Source of the DNA: JBLRWS01 sp047921075
GTDB taxonomy: Bacteria > Bacteroidota > Rhodothermia > Balneolales > Balneolaceae
Length of the DNA: 47,459 nt
Direction of reading: 5' to 3'
Assembly: GCA_047921075.1 (NCBI GenBank)
Contig: JBLRWS010000010.1
Coordinates: 1 to 47,459 of the forward strand
The notes beneath the pieces were generated by a model, which saw only the letters and a list, made by a program, of their open reading frames with translations, was not told the DNA's origin and did no database searches. This document shows positions 8,843 to 17,587 of this stretch, piece by piece. Numbering within the stretch: position 1 is the stretch's first letter; each line of letters opens with the position of its first letter. Both the position numbers and the translations under genes were made by a program.

Positions 8843-10261
8843 ATGTTAAACCGAGTACAGCTGGATTTATTAAAAAAGCATGTAGGGCCATTCCTCTTCT
8901 GCTTTTTTACGGTGATGTTTGTACTGCTAATGCAGTTTCTGATGCTGCATGTCGAAAATCTTGTTGGCAAAGGGCTTCCGTTTGGGGTCATTCTGGAGCT
9001 CATCGTCACCAATCTCGCCTACATGGTGGTACTGGCCGTGCCGATGGCCGTGCTGGTCTCTACACTCATCGCCTTTGGAAAGTTTTCGGAGTGGAACGAG
9101 CTTACTGCCGTGCGTGCAGCCGGCATCAACCCGTTCAAACTGGTGCTGCCGGTGTTGGTGGCTGGCGGCTTTCTGTTTGTGCTCACCGCCTATTTCAGCA
9201 ACTATATTCTGCCCGAAGCCAACCACAAGGCGCGATCGCTCTTTATCGATATCCGGCTCACCAAGCCCGGCTTCGACCTGCAGGAAAATGCATTCTACGA
9301 CGGCATTGAAGGATATACATTCCTGGTAAAAGAGATCGATGCGGACACCGATACACTGCATGATGTCACGGTGTTTCAGGATCGCACGCAGACCCGAAAC
9401 CGTGCCTACATACGCGCCGATCGCGGTTGGCTGGAGAGTGTGGACGAGCAAACCCTCACCCTCACACTGTACGACGGCTCCATTACCCGGTATCTTCCGG
9501 GCTCTCAGCGGGCACGGGAAAATTCAGAGCTCTCCTTCTTCACCCGATACCGCCTCAGTTTCGACCTTTCCGAGTTGCAGTTTTCGCGCGCCAACCCCGA
9601 GAGCCGTTCCCGCAACAGCCGCACCATGAGCGCGCAGGCGATGCAAACCGTTATCGACACCATGCGCACCGAAAAAGAGAACGAATACCGAAGTATGGTT
9701 GAGCGGCTGGAGCAGGAGACGGTGCTGCCGTTCAAGCTGTCACAAACATCGCTCTTCAGGGGGCGCACCACCATGGCCGATTCGCTCGACCCACTCGAGA
9801 GCCGGTACGATATCTTACAAATTCTTGAGAATCCCCGCGAACAAATACGAGTGCTCAGCAACGCTGTTAGTGTGATAAACCGTTATCAGGCCGATATTGA
9901 AACGTATAAATCGAATACACAATGGCGCGAATTTCGCGTGGCAGAGTACCTGGTAGAGATCCATAAAAAACTCTCCATCCCGTTCGCCTGTCTGCTTTTT
10001 GTGATGATTGGTGCCCCCATTGGCATGCTCACCAAAAAAGGAAATTTAGGCGTGGCAGCCATCATCTCCATCGGTATTCTCACGGTTTATTTTATCGCCA
10101 TCATTCAGGGCGAAAAATGGGCCGACCGCATGATCATCTCCCCCTTTCTTGGCATGTGGGGCATCAATATCATTATGTTTGTAATAGGCCTCTCTATGAT
10201 GATTCACGTCTGTACCTCCAAACGCATCACCAATCTGTTGATTTCTGATTCCGATGAGTAA
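8843..10261 (+). CDS. lptF: LptF/LptG-family permease (first of pair)
   Basis: A 472-residue YjgP/YjgQ-family inner membrane protein. In the Lpt system two such subunits with the ATPase LptB extract lipopolysaccharide from the inner membrane and pass it to the periplasmic bridge. Membrane segments are visible at about residues 15-37, 55-80 and 100-122, then a long periplasmic domain, and three more at about 375-395, 400-420 and 430-455. The typical family sequence EIHKKLSIPFACLLFVMIGAP begins near residue 370. The periplasmic domain is larger than in enterobacterial LptF (about 360 residues in total), with a charged insert rich in Arg, Ser and Glu around residues 245-330, as often seen in Bacteroidota relatives. 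It overlaps the next gene by eight bases, implying translational coupling. Assigning it to LptF rather than LptG rests on order only. Confidence 0.88.
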   Translation: MLNRVQLDLLKKHVGPFLFCFFTVMFVLLMQFLMLHVENLVGKGLPFGVILELIVTNLAYMVVLAVPMAVLVSTLIAFGKFSEWNELTAVRAAGINPFKLVLPVLVAGGFLFVLTAYFSNYILPEANHKARSLFIDIRLTKPGFDLQENAFYDGIEGYTFLVKEIDADTDTLHDVTVFQDRTQTRNRAYIRADRGWLESVDEQTLTLTLYDGSITRYLPGSQRARENSELSFFTRYRLSFDLSELQFSRANPESRSRNSRTMSAQAMQTVIDTMRTEKENEYRSMVERLEQETVLPFKLSQTSLFRGRTTMADSLDPLESRYDILQILENPREQIRVLSNAVSVINRYQADIETYKSNTQWREFRVAEYLVEIHKKLSIPFACLLFVMIGAPIGMLTKKGNLGVAAIISIGILTVYFIAIIQGEKWADRMIISPFLGMWGINIIMFVIGLSMMIHVCTSKRITNLLISDSDE

Positions 10262-11333
10262 GCTCGACCGCTATATCGTTTTTCGGCTGTTCACCATCAC
10301 ACTCTTTGTGCTGCTTACGCTGATCTGCATCTTTATTCTGATCGACTTCTCGGAAAACAGCGACGATTTTGCTGATAAAGGAGCTACGTTGGCCGAAATC
10401 TGGAGCGACTACTACCTGAAATTCATCCCCGAGATGGTACGGCTGGTAAGTCCCCTGGCTGTTTTTGTAGCGTGTTTGATTTTAACGGGACAGATGACCG
10501 AGCGGCTTGAAATTATGGCCATCAAAGCGTCGGGCATCAGCCTCTACCGGCTGGCTGTACCTTTTCTTTTCTTTGGGCTGATGGTAGCCGGCGCAGTCAG
10601 TTACCTCGATTCCAGCATCATTCCCGAATCCAACGCCGACCGTGCCGAGTTTGAGCAGCGCTACCTGGGCGGTGCCGGTGAGCGGCTCGACCGCGGCGGA
10701 CTCTACCGGCAAATTGACGAAAACACCATCATCCACTTCACTTTTTTTGATGCCGTTGCCAATGTGGGCTACACCGCAACCATTGTGGAGTTCGAGGACA
10801 AACAAATCCGATCCGTGGGATCGGCCAACCGATTCAAATGGGAAGAGGCCGAGCAGCACTGGGTGGCCAACCGCTTTCAGCGGCGCACCTACAACGAAAA
10901 GGGCTACACCGAGATCGATACCACCGACTTTGTAATGACTATGGATCTGTTCCCGCGCGACCTGACCCGCCGCAGCTCCGATATCTATGAGCTCAGTTAT
11001 CAGGATGCGTTTCACTATATCGAAACCATTCAGCGCATCGGGGCAGGTGGGCTCTCCCTGCCGCGCACCCATCTCTACAGCCGTATGGCCTATCCCATCT
11101 CTATTTTCGTCGTGAGCCTGATCGGATTTGCCATCGCCACCGAGCGGCGCAAAAGCGGAAAAGGCTTCTACATTGCGGCCGGGCTTGTGGTCAGCTTTAT
11201 CTACCTGGTGTTCATGAAAGTGCTGGAACCGATCGGTTCGGCCGGCACCATCGCACCCGAGACGGCGGCTCTCTTCCCCCACCTCTTTTTTCTGCTTGCC
11301 GGGCTGTTTCTGTTGCTCTTCAGCCGAAAATAG
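10254..11333 (+). CDS. lptG: LptF/LptG-family permease (second of pair)
   Basis: A 359-residue partner of the preceding permease, of the normal length for LptF/LptG. It has the family plan: three N-terminal membrane segments (about residues 12-35, 62-82, 98-120), a periplasmic beta-jellyroll of about 150 residues, and three C-terminal membrane segments starting at the conserved LYSRMAYPISIFVVSL stretch near residue 273. The eight-base overlap with the upstream gene fits production of a heterodimer from one transcript. No LptB, LptC or LptA gene is nearby. The name is inferred from the pairing; sequence alone shows only the family. Confidence 0.88.
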   Translation: MSKLDRYIVFRLFTITLFVLLTLICIFILIDFSENSDDFADKGATLAEIWSDYYLKFIPEMVRLVSPLAVFVACLILTGQMTERLEIMAIKASGISLYRLAVPFLFFGLMVAGAVSYLDSSIIPESNADRAEFEQRYLGGAGERLDRGGLYRQIDENTIIHFTFFDAVANVGYTATIVEFEDKQIRSVGSANRFKWEEAEQHWVANRFQRRTYNEKGYTEIDTTDFVMTMDLFPRDLTRRSSDIYELSYQDAFHYIETIQRIGAGGLSLPRTHLYSRMAYPISIFVVSLIGFAIATERRKSGKGFYIAAGLVVSFIYLVFMKVLEPIGSAGTIAPETAALFPHLFFLLAGLFLLLFSRK

Positions 11334-11336
11334 TGA

Positions 11337-11657
11337 TTACGCCTCCGGCTTCGGGCCGCGGTAGTTGAACGGCATGTCGAATTTCTCCTTGTGGGTAGAA
11401 ATCGTTCCATGCTCCGCTTCGTATTTGCGGATGTTGTCGTTCAGAGCATTGGCCAGCCGTTTGGCGTGATCGGGGGTAAGTACCAGCCGTTTCACCACTT
11501 TCGCTTTGGGTACGGCCGGCATCATAGAGATAAAATCGAATACAAATTCAGAGGGCGAATGGGTGATCATCACCAAATTGGAATAGGTGCCGCTCGCCTC
11601 CTCCTCTTTCAATTCAATCTCGATATTCTTTGGGGTTTGCTGCTTTTTCTGGCTCAT
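11337..11657 (-). CDS. DUF3467 family protein
   Basis: A 106-residue soluble protein of the DUF3467 type. The recognisable core is the string of strands and helix around YSNLVMITHSPSEFVFDF, a PAVPKAKVVKRLVLTPDHAKRL block and a helix ending LNDNIRKYEAEHG. No biochemical function is established for the family as far as I know. An open frame extends upstream, but the ATG at 11657 gives the family's usual N-terminus and lies two bases beyond the stop codon of the upstream cysteine-metabolism gene, so the two are surely co-transcribed. The stop lies three bases from the lptG stop on the other strand, so the two transcripts converge with almost no spacer. Confidence 0.8.
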   Translation of the reverse strand: MSQKKQQTPKNIEIELKEEEASGTYSNLVMITHSPSEFVFDFISMMPAVPKAKVVKRLVLTPDHAKRLANALNDNIRKYEAEHGTISTHKEKFDMPFNYRGPKPEA

Positions 11658-11659
11658 GA

Positions 11660-12664
11660 TTATTCTGATTGTGGGGTTTCGGTTTCCAGGAAATCGTGCT
11701 CCCGCATCCATTCATCGTTGTAAATTTTTGATACATATCGGGTGCCGCTGTCAGGAAGTATAATAACGATTAAATCGTCCGCGCCAAGATTATTTTCCCG
11801 GGCATACTGAAGGGCACCATACACAGCCGCACCGCAGGAGCCGCCAATAAACAGCCCCTCTTCTTTGGCCAGCCGCCGTGTCATTTGAAATGCATTCCGG
11901 TCGTTCACCTGCACCACCGCATCAACGACATCCATATTGACATTTTTGGGGATGATATCCTCACCGATTCCCTCGGTGAGATACGGAGCGATCTCATTCT
12001 CATCAAACTCGCCGGTTTCAAAGTACTTTTTGTACACCGACCCAACGCTGTCTACCCCCACCGTGATGATATCAGGATTCTGCTCCTTCAGGTAGGCTGA
12101 TGTGCCTGAAATGGTGCCGCCGGTTCCCATCCCGGCTACATAGTGGGTAATGGCGCCATCGGTCTGCTGCCAGATTTCGGGTCCGGTGGTTTTGTAGTGC
12201 GCCTTGGTGTTGCTCGGGTTATCGTACTGATTCGGATAATACGAGTTGGGAATCTCTTCACTGAGCCGCTTCGCTACGGAATAGTAGCTTTGGGGATCAT
12301 CGGGGGGTACGTTGGTGGGGCACACCCGCACCTCGGCGCCAAGTGCCCGCAACAGGTCTACTTTTTCCTGACTCTGCTTATCGGTAGTCGTAAAAATGCA
12401 CTTGTACCCTTTCACCGCAGCGGCAAGCGCCAGGCCCATTCCGGTATTTCCGGATGTTCCCTCAATAATGGTTCCGCCCGGCTTGATCAGCCCCTGCGCT
12501 TCAGCATCCTCCACCATCTGCAGCGCAATGCGGTCTTTGATACTCTGGCCGGGATTCAGATACTCTACTTTCACCGCAACCCGGCATGGAAGAGAATCGG
12601 TTACAGAATGGAGTTGTACCAGCGGTGTTTGGCCGATGGCGTCTAAAATGGAATTATAAATCAT
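11660..12664 (-). CDS. Cystathionine beta-synthase / cysteine synthase-type PLP enzyme
   Basis: A 334-residue fold-type II PLP enzyme. The PLP lysine is in NPGQSIKDRIA near residue 38, the substrate loop is EGTSGNTGMGLA, the phosphate loop is GMGTGGTISG and the C-terminal GGSCGAA serine motif is present. The blocks PTNVPPDDPQSYYSVAKRL and NQYDNPSNTKAHYKTTGPEIW are more typical of cystathionine beta-synthase, which joins serine and homocysteine, than of O-acetylserine sulfhydrylase. No C-terminal pair of CBS regulatory domains is present, so allosteric control of the human type is not expected. The ATG at 12664 is preferred because it gives the family N-terminus (MIYNSILDAIGQTPLV); an in-frame extension to 12703 adds 13 residues without similarity. 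It is followed after two bases by the DUF3467 gene. Confidence 0.85.
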   Translation of the reverse strand: MIYNSILDAIGQTPLVQLHSVTDSLPCRVAVKVEYLNPGQSIKDRIALQMVEDAEAQGLIKPGGTIIEGTSGNTGMGLALAAAVKGYKCIFTTTDKQSQEKVDLLRALGAEVRVCPTNVPPDDPQSYYSVAKRLSEEIPNSYYPNQYDNPSNTKAHYKTTGPEIWQQTDGAITHYVAGMGTGGTISGTSAYLKEQNPDIITVGVDSVGSVYKKYFETGEFDENEIAPYLTEGIGEDIIPKNVNMDVVDAVVQVNDRNAFQMTRRLAKEEGLFIGGSCGAAVYGALQYARENNLGADDLIVIILPDSGTRYVSKIYNDEWMREHDFLETETPQSE

Positions 12665-12700
12665 TGGTTTTAAAAATCTCGTGTTTGGCTTACTTTTCGG

Positions 12701-12708
12701 CAAAGATA
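12701..12708 (-). promoter_or_regulatory. -7-like element upstream of the cystathionine beta-synthase gene
   Basis: On the minus strand this reads TATCTTTG, an exact match to the Bacteroidota TAnnTTTG element, 37 bases before the ATG at 12664. A TTC sits about 21 bases further upstream in place of the usual TTG at -33. It is a reasonable promoter, inferred from the word and its position only. Confidence 0.5.
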
Positions 12709-12781
12709 GGAAAATTTAGAGCCCGAATCTGTCACGCTTTTTAAACGGAGAAGGCCAAACATCTACACACGGTACCATCCA

Positions 12782-14023
12782 ATGCCTCAGCCCAAAACGG
12801 TTGCACTTCTGTTGTGTGCGGCAGCGTGCTTTATTCTTTCGTTCGCTCTTGATGAGCAACCGCGGCCGGCCACGGAGCTGAATCTGGCACAGGCCGATAC
12901 GATTCGTGTACAACTCTTTGCGGATGCTCCCCCGGGCGCCATCCGGCTCTACGCACTCGAATCTGCCGTTACGCTCCACCTGGATGACACCACTCTAACC
13001 ATCGAGCCGGACCAGCCACCTGCGGAGATTTCCGTTCGGGACGGTCAACTGCACATCATCTTCGGGGAAGAAACGATGCAGACTGCCCATTTGCGGGCCG
13101 GCAGCGAAGGCGACCCGCTTCGGCTCTTCACCGGCACACACCGATATCGGCTCTATCGCGGAGAGATTGCCGCAACCCCTCACAGCCGGGATGGAACGCT
13201 TCAGGTTATCAACCACGTACCGCTCGAAGAGTATGTGGCTTCCGTTGTGGGCAGTGAGATGAATTTTACCACTCTGGAAGCACTGAAAGCGCAGGCCGTG
13301 GTAGCGAGAACCTACGCGCTCTGGTCGGTTGCCATCTCGCCCTACGAATTTTTTGATGTGAAAGATACCGAAGCGAGCCAGGTCTATATCGGTGAGATTC
13401 CCCTGAAACCGTGGTACCGCGACGCCGCATTGGCCACTCACGGTGAAATCTTAACCTGGAGCGAACGGCTTGTCCTCAGCGTTTTTTCCAGCACCTGCGG
13501 CGGACACACCAGCAACAACGAAGATGTATGGAGCGGCGACCCTCTTCCCTATCTCCGCGGCGTTGATGACGGTGGCGCCTGCTCCATATCGCCCCACTTC
13601 ACCTGGGAATTTGAGCTGACCGGGCAGCATCTGCACCAGCTTCTTCTCGACAATTACGGGTTTCGGTACCGGACTGTAGAAAAAGACCAGGACCGGGCCG
13701 GACGCATCCGCTCGCTCACCTTTCGGGATACAAACGGGCGCACCCTGAAATTTCAGGGACATGAGTTTCGCGCGCTGATAAATCGCAAATTTGGCCCTTT
13801 AAGCGTGCGCAGCACCCGATTCCGATGGGCCGATTCGCACGCCGGTACGGTTCGCCTTGAAGGAAACGGGCTCGGCCACGGCGTGGGGCTCTGCCAGTGG
13901 GGAGCCAAAGGGTTTGCTCTCGACGGCTGGAACTACCGCGATATCCTTTCCTTTTACTTTAGTGGTACAAAAACCGTAGATTTCCACTCACTTCAAAACC
14001 AAACCATTGCGCTGCAGCGCTAA
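12782..14023 (+). CDS. SpoIID/LytB domain protein
   Basis: A 413-residue exported protein. A hydrophobic N-terminal segment (about residues 7-22) serves as signal peptide or anchor. The SpoIID domain runs from about residue 120 to 395: it contains VPLEEYVASVVGSEM, the ALKAQAVVARTYAL helix, a CGGHTSN motif and the C-terminal GHGVGLCQWGAKGFA sequence. SpoIID of Bacillus is a lytic transglycosylase that acts on glycan strands lacking stem peptides, and LytB enhances an amidase; in non-sporulating bacteria the family is thought to work in peptidoglycan remodelling. That general role is inferred here. The gene is divergent from the cystathionine beta-synthase gene and is followed two bases later by the DUF4290-like gene, so the two probably form one unit. 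Confidence 0.87.
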   Translation: MPQPKTVALLLCAAACFILSFALDEQPRPATELNLAQADTIRVQLFADAPPGAIRLYALESAVTLHLDDTTLTIEPDQPPAEISVRDGQLHIIFGEETMQTAHLRAGSEGDPLRLFTGTHRYRLYRGEIAATPHSRDGTLQVINHVPLEEYVASVVGSEMNFTTLEALKAQAVVARTYALWSVAISPYEFFDVKDTEASQVYIGEIPLKPWYRDAALATHGEILTWSERLVLSVFSSTCGGHTSNNEDVWSGDPLPYLRGVDDGGACSISPHFTWEFELTGQHLHQLLLDNYGFRYRTVEKDQDRAGRIRSLTFRDTNGRTLKFQGHEFRALINRKFGPLSVRSTRFRWADSHAGTVRLEGNGLGHGVGLCQWGAKGFALDGWNYRDILSFYFSGTKTVDFHSLQNQTIALQR

Positions 14024-14025
14024 CA

Positions 14026-14301
14026 ATGTTTATTGATCAGAAAAAACCGAAAGACTACGATTGCGGACGAAACCTCGACCTGATGATCGAGGCCATTCCC
14101 CGAATTGCCGATAAAAACGATCGTGTTCAGTACGCCAAACGATGCGTAGGACTCATCAAACAGAGTCACCCCAACTGGGTAGATAAAGAAGGCAAAAGCC
14201 GGATGGCTTGGGATTACTTTTTTGAACTGGCCGAATTTGATCCACAGGAATACGGAATTCAAAATCCCTACCTGTCCGGTTTTATTGACGATGCAGAATA
14301 G
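14026..14301 (+). CDS. Small DUF4290-like protein
   Basis: A 91-residue soluble, acidic protein starting with ATG two bases after the SpoIID gene. The pattern (a polar N-terminus with DYDCGRNLDLMIE, then a helix with two basic residues and a cysteine, ...NDRVQYAKRCVGLIKQSHPNW, then a WDYFFELAEFD segment ending in NPYLSG) recalls the DUF4290 family of Bacteroidota, which has no known function. I rate the family match as probable rather than certain. Close spacing suggests it is translated with the SpoIID/LytB protein. The next 168 bases up to the menaquinone genes are non-coding. Confidence 0.6.
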   Translation: MFIDQKKPKDYDCGRNLDLMIEAIPRIADKNDRVQYAKRCVGLIKQSHPNWVDKEGKSRMAWDYFFELAEFDPQEYGIQNPYLSGFIDDAE

Positions 14302-14423
14302 CGAAAGGCTTCCAAAAACATCTACAAGGCCACAAAACCGGGATCTCCCTAACAGACTCTGTCCCAATTGGTACGTTTAAAAATTGTTGCACTTAAGGGG
14401 AGATATTGGCCTACGGAATGATT

Positions 14424-14447
14424 AACTTTCATTTTTTATTGAAAGTT
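14424..14447. promoter_or_regulatory. Inverted repeat upstream of menF
   Basis: AACTTTCA and TGAAAGTT form a perfect eight-base inverted repeat with an eight-base AT spacer, 22 bases before the menF start. It could be an operator or a weak hairpin in the leader. There is no T-run in the right place for a terminator. Confidence 0.35.
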
Positions 14448-14469
14448 CTAAAAACCAGATTTTATTTCG

Positions 14470-15912
14470 TTGCAGGCTACAACCAAATATATCAAAACGC
14501 TCGACAGCGATTCCTTTAAGGCGTTTTTACACGCACTGGCTCAGGAGCGTGAACCGGGCCGCTCATCACTGGTTTCCATCACCCTTCCCATAGCTGATAT
14601 GGATCCGCTGGCCGCTTTGGAGCTGCATCACACCCATGCCGACAAATTTTACTGGCAGCACCCCAAGAACGGCGTTGCGATTGCGGCAGCCGGTGCTGCT
14701 GCCAAATTACGTGCTACCGGCCCCGACCGGTTTCAGCAGATTACCCGGCAAAAAGAGCAGTGGAAACGGAACATCTCCTCATTTACCGCCATTAACCACG
14801 ACCTGGCCGGCCCACTGTTTTTAGGCGGGTATTCATTTCAGGATCACAACATCGGAACCGTCTGGAAACAGTTTGGCGCCGCACGGTTTGTCCTGCCCGA
14901 GTGGGTTGTGGTTCAGGCAGACGGCATCAGCTTTCTCACCCTCACCATCGACCGTGAAGGCAAAGAGCTGGTGGATCTTTACCAGGAGATTATCGAAAAA
15001 ATAACCGACTTCTTGCGTATTGCCGGCTCCTTCTCCAACGGAAGGGAACACTCTCCGCATGCGCCGACTGTCGAACTCATGCCCGACCACGACGAGCGAC
15101 AACGTTGGGAAAGCAACGTAAAAAAGGCGAAGAAGTTAATCCTGCAGCAAAAATTTCAAAAAATTGTATTGGCTCGTTCCACCCGGGTTAAACTTTCAGG
15201 ACAGATTCACCCCGAGAGTGTGGTGTACCGGCTGCGATCCCGCTATCCGGAGTGCTTCAACTTTATGATTCAGGTGGATGAGGGCTTGACGTTTTTAGGA
15301 GCTACCCCTGAACGGCTCGCCTCGTTTAGCGACGGGGTAATGACCACCGAGGGACTCGCCGGGAGTATTTCGCGGGGGTCGAGTGCAAGCGAGGATGAAG
15401 CGCTGGCTCACTCTCTTTTAAAGAGCCGAAAAGACCTGAACGAGCACAGTTTTGTGGTTCGCGCCATCGACAGCAGCCTTGAGCCCTATTCCTATAGCGT
15501 GAAACACTCTGAAAAACCGGTCATCAAAAAACTGAAAAACGTTCAACACCTCTTCACCCCCATCTCTGCAGATATTCGAAAAGGGGTGCAAATTCACCAG
15601 CTCATTCAGCAGCTTCACCCCACTCCGGCGGTGGGCGGCTATCCGGCCAATGATGCCCTCCGTTTTATTCAGGAGATTGAACAGCTCGACCGTGGCTGGT
15701 ACGCCGCCCCGGTGGGATGGTTTAACCTGAACGGGTTCGGGGAGTTTGCTGTAGCCATCCGGAGTGCACTCCTCACCCCTTCAGAAGCCACCCTTTATGC
15801 GGGATGCGGCATTGTGAAGGATTCCGACCCTGCCACCGAATGGAACGAAACATTGCTTAAACTGCAGCCGATGCTCGAAGCTATTCAATCGTACAACGAA
15901 GGCTATGACTGA
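14470..15912 (+). CDS. menF: Isochorismate synthase (menaquinone pathway)
   Basis: A 480-residue chorismate-utilising enzyme that converts chorismate to isochorismate, the first committed step of classical menaquinone synthesis. The chorismate-binding domain fills the C-terminal half: GATPERLASF, TTEGLAGSISRG near residue 291, a NEHSFVVRAI helix, HPTPAVGGYP and the final GFGEFAVAIRSALL and AGCGIVKDSDPATEWNET segments. In this group the lysine before the domain core (KIVLARS here) activates water for isochorismate formation. The start is a TTG at 14470; no ATG lies near the expected N-terminus, and the residues that follow look like the family N-terminus. It overlaps menD by eight bases, which together with its menaquinone neighbours argues for MenF rather than a siderophore or salicylate enzyme. 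Confidence 0.92.
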   Translation: MQATTKYIKTLDSDSFKAFLHALAQEREPGRSSLVSITLPIADMDPLAALELHHTHADKFYWQHPKNGVAIAAAGAAAKLRATGPDRFQQITRQKEQWKRNISSFTAINHDLAGPLFLGGYSFQDHNIGTVWKQFGAARFVLPEWVVVQADGISFLTLTIDREGKELVDLYQEIIEKITDFLRIAGSFSNGREHSPHAPTVELMPDHDERQRWESNVKKAKKLILQQKFQKIVLARSTRVKLSGQIHPESVVYRLRSRYPECFNFMIQVDEGLTFLGATPERLASFSDGVMTTEGLAGSISRGSSASEDEALAHSLLKSRKDLNEHSFVVRAIDSSLEPYSYSVKHSEKPVIKKLKNVQHLFTPISADIRKGVQIHQLIQQLHPTPAVGGYPANDALRFIQEIEQLDRGWYAAPVGWFNLNGFGEFAVAIRSALLTPSEATLYAGCGIVKDSDPATEWNETLLKLQPMLEAIQSYNEGYD

Positions 15913-17587
15913 CCGCATGCAATGGGCGGCCACCTTGATGCAGGCACTCTACATGCACGGTGTCCGCCAGATCTTTATCTCACCGGGGTCGCGCTCCACA
16001 CCGCTTACCATGGCCGCTGCCCTACACCCGCACCTGACAAAAACCGTGGTGCTTGATGAACGTTCTGCTGCATTTATGGCTCTCGGAGCGGCAAAAAGCA
16101 CCGGCCTGCCGGCGGTGCTGATCTGCACATCCGGCACCGCGGCAGCCAATTACACACCGGCGGTGCATGAAGCGCGACAGTCGGGTGTTCCCATGATTAT
16201 TCTCTCCGCAGACCGCCCGCCCGCACTTCGCGGTATCGGCAGCTCTCAGACCATCGATCAGATAAAACTGTTTGGAGACGCCGCCGTTTTCTTTCACGAG
16301 GCCGGCGAACCGGACAGCTCCCCCGATGGGCTGCGACGCCTCCGGTTTGCAGCCCGGCAAGCTGTTGAAGAGGCCGTCTCTTTCGGTGGTGCCGCTCACA
16401 TCAACCTCCCTTTTCGAAAACCTCTCGAGCCAGAACCTGCGGATCTTGCAGCCATCGAAAAGCAGTACCGGGAGGCCGGTTCATCCTCTGTTGACTCCCC
16501 CTTTGCAAGCCGCACCGTACATCACGAAGCCGTGATCGAACGGCTTAACACCAGCCAGAAACCTCTGCTTATTGCCGGATCGGCCAATCCGTTTCAACAG
16601 CTCTCGAACGATGCGCACAGCCTGGCCGAAAAGCTGCATGCCCCGCTTCTGGCAGAGTGCGGCTCGGGATGCACCACCGACGGCCATAGCGTGTCGGGAT
16701 GGGACCTGTTTTTACGTGATGAGAAACTCGCCGCCCAACTTGAGCCCGATCTGATTGTCCGTTTTGGTGATCAGCCCTATACCAAATCGCTGCTAACCCG
16801 CCTCGCCGGATGGCGCCATATTCCGACGATTCATATCTCGGCGCGGTCGGCCTGGCAGGACATGGCCATGAGCAGTGCAGTGCGCACTCTCCTCTCCCCG
16901 ACGGACATCCTCAATTTGGAAACCGTGCAACCAGTCGTTGATGCAAACTGGCTGGCTGGCTGGAAAGAGGCAGAAGAGAAACAGACAATCCGTCGGCAGT
17001 CGCAACTCGATGAGATGCCGGAGCTGTGCGATCCACACATTTTTGCGCACCTGGCTGATGCGATTCCCGAAAACTGGATCACCATGCTTTCCAACTCCCT
17101 GCCTGTGCGCGATATGGCAACATTTGGACGATCGACTCCAAATCAGATCGTAAACCGTGGCGCAGCCGGTATCGATGGCATTGTCTCTACCGCACTCGGC
17201 GCAGGCATCGCCCGCGGGCTGCCGGTCTGCTGCATCACGGGAGATCTCGCCTTTTTGCACGACAGCAACGCCCTGCTCGAAGCGAAACAACTGAAGCATC
17301 CGTTTGTGATGGTGGTTGTGAACAATGGCGGGGGATCGATCTTTCGCCTGCTCGATATTATGGAAAAATCGGGCGGCCATTTTACCCGCTATTTCGAAAC
17401 GCCTCGTTCTGTTCAGCTACACCATCTCGCTGCCGCGCACGATATTCCGTACCGCCGCATCGAAACGAAAGAAGAACTCCGTTCTCTCGATCCCAAATCC
17501 TTTTCGGCCGGCCCGCATATCATCGAATGCGTTACCGATCCGGACAAAAGCATGGCACTGCGCAACAGGTGCACTACGCCGCTATGA
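15905..17587 (+). CDS. menD: SEPHCHC synthase MenD
   Basis: A 560-residue thiamine-diphosphate enzyme that joins isochorismate and 2-oxoglutarate to give SEPHCHC. The N-terminal part has the ISPGSRSTPLTMAA block and the conserved glutamate region DERSAAFMALGAAKS near residue 47, followed by CTSGTAAANYTPAVHEA. The cofactor motif is GDLAFLHDSNALLEAKQL, beginning near residue 443 and ending with VVNNGGGSIF. Length is normal for MenD. The ATG lies inside the last codons of menF and its TGA overlaps the start of menH, so the three are translationally coupled. Confidence 0.96.
   Translation: MTDRMQWAATLMQALYMHGVRQIFISPGSRSTPLTMAAALHPHLTKTVVLDERSAAFMALGAAKSTGLPAVLICTSGTAAANYTPAVHEARQSGVPMIILSADRPPALRGIGSSQTIDQIKLFGDAAVFFHEAGEPDSSPDGLRRLRFAARQAVEEAVSFGGAAHINLPFRKPLEPEPADLAAIEKQYREAGSSSVDSPFASRTVHHEAVIERLNTSQKPLLIAGSANPFQQLSNDAHSLAEKLHAPLLAECGSGCTTDGHSVSGWDLFLRDEKLAAQLEPDLIVRFGDQPYTKSLLTRLAGWRHIPTIHISARSAWQDMAMSSAVRTLLSPTDILNLETVQPVVDANWLAGWKEAEEKQTIRRQSQLDEMPELCDPHIFAHLADAIPENWITMLSNSLPVRDMATFGRSTPNQIVNRGAAGIDGIVSTALGAGIARGLPVCCITGDLAFLHDSNALLEAKQLKHPFVMVVVNNGGGSIFRLLDIMEKSGGHFTRYFETPRSVQLHHLAAAHDIPYRRIETKEELRSLDPKSFSAGPHIIECVTDPDKSMALRNRCTTPL

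Noticed and set aside
10482..11282. A 266-codon frame antisense to lptG
   Set aside because: It overlaps a well-supported LptG-type gene and shows no recognisable fold.
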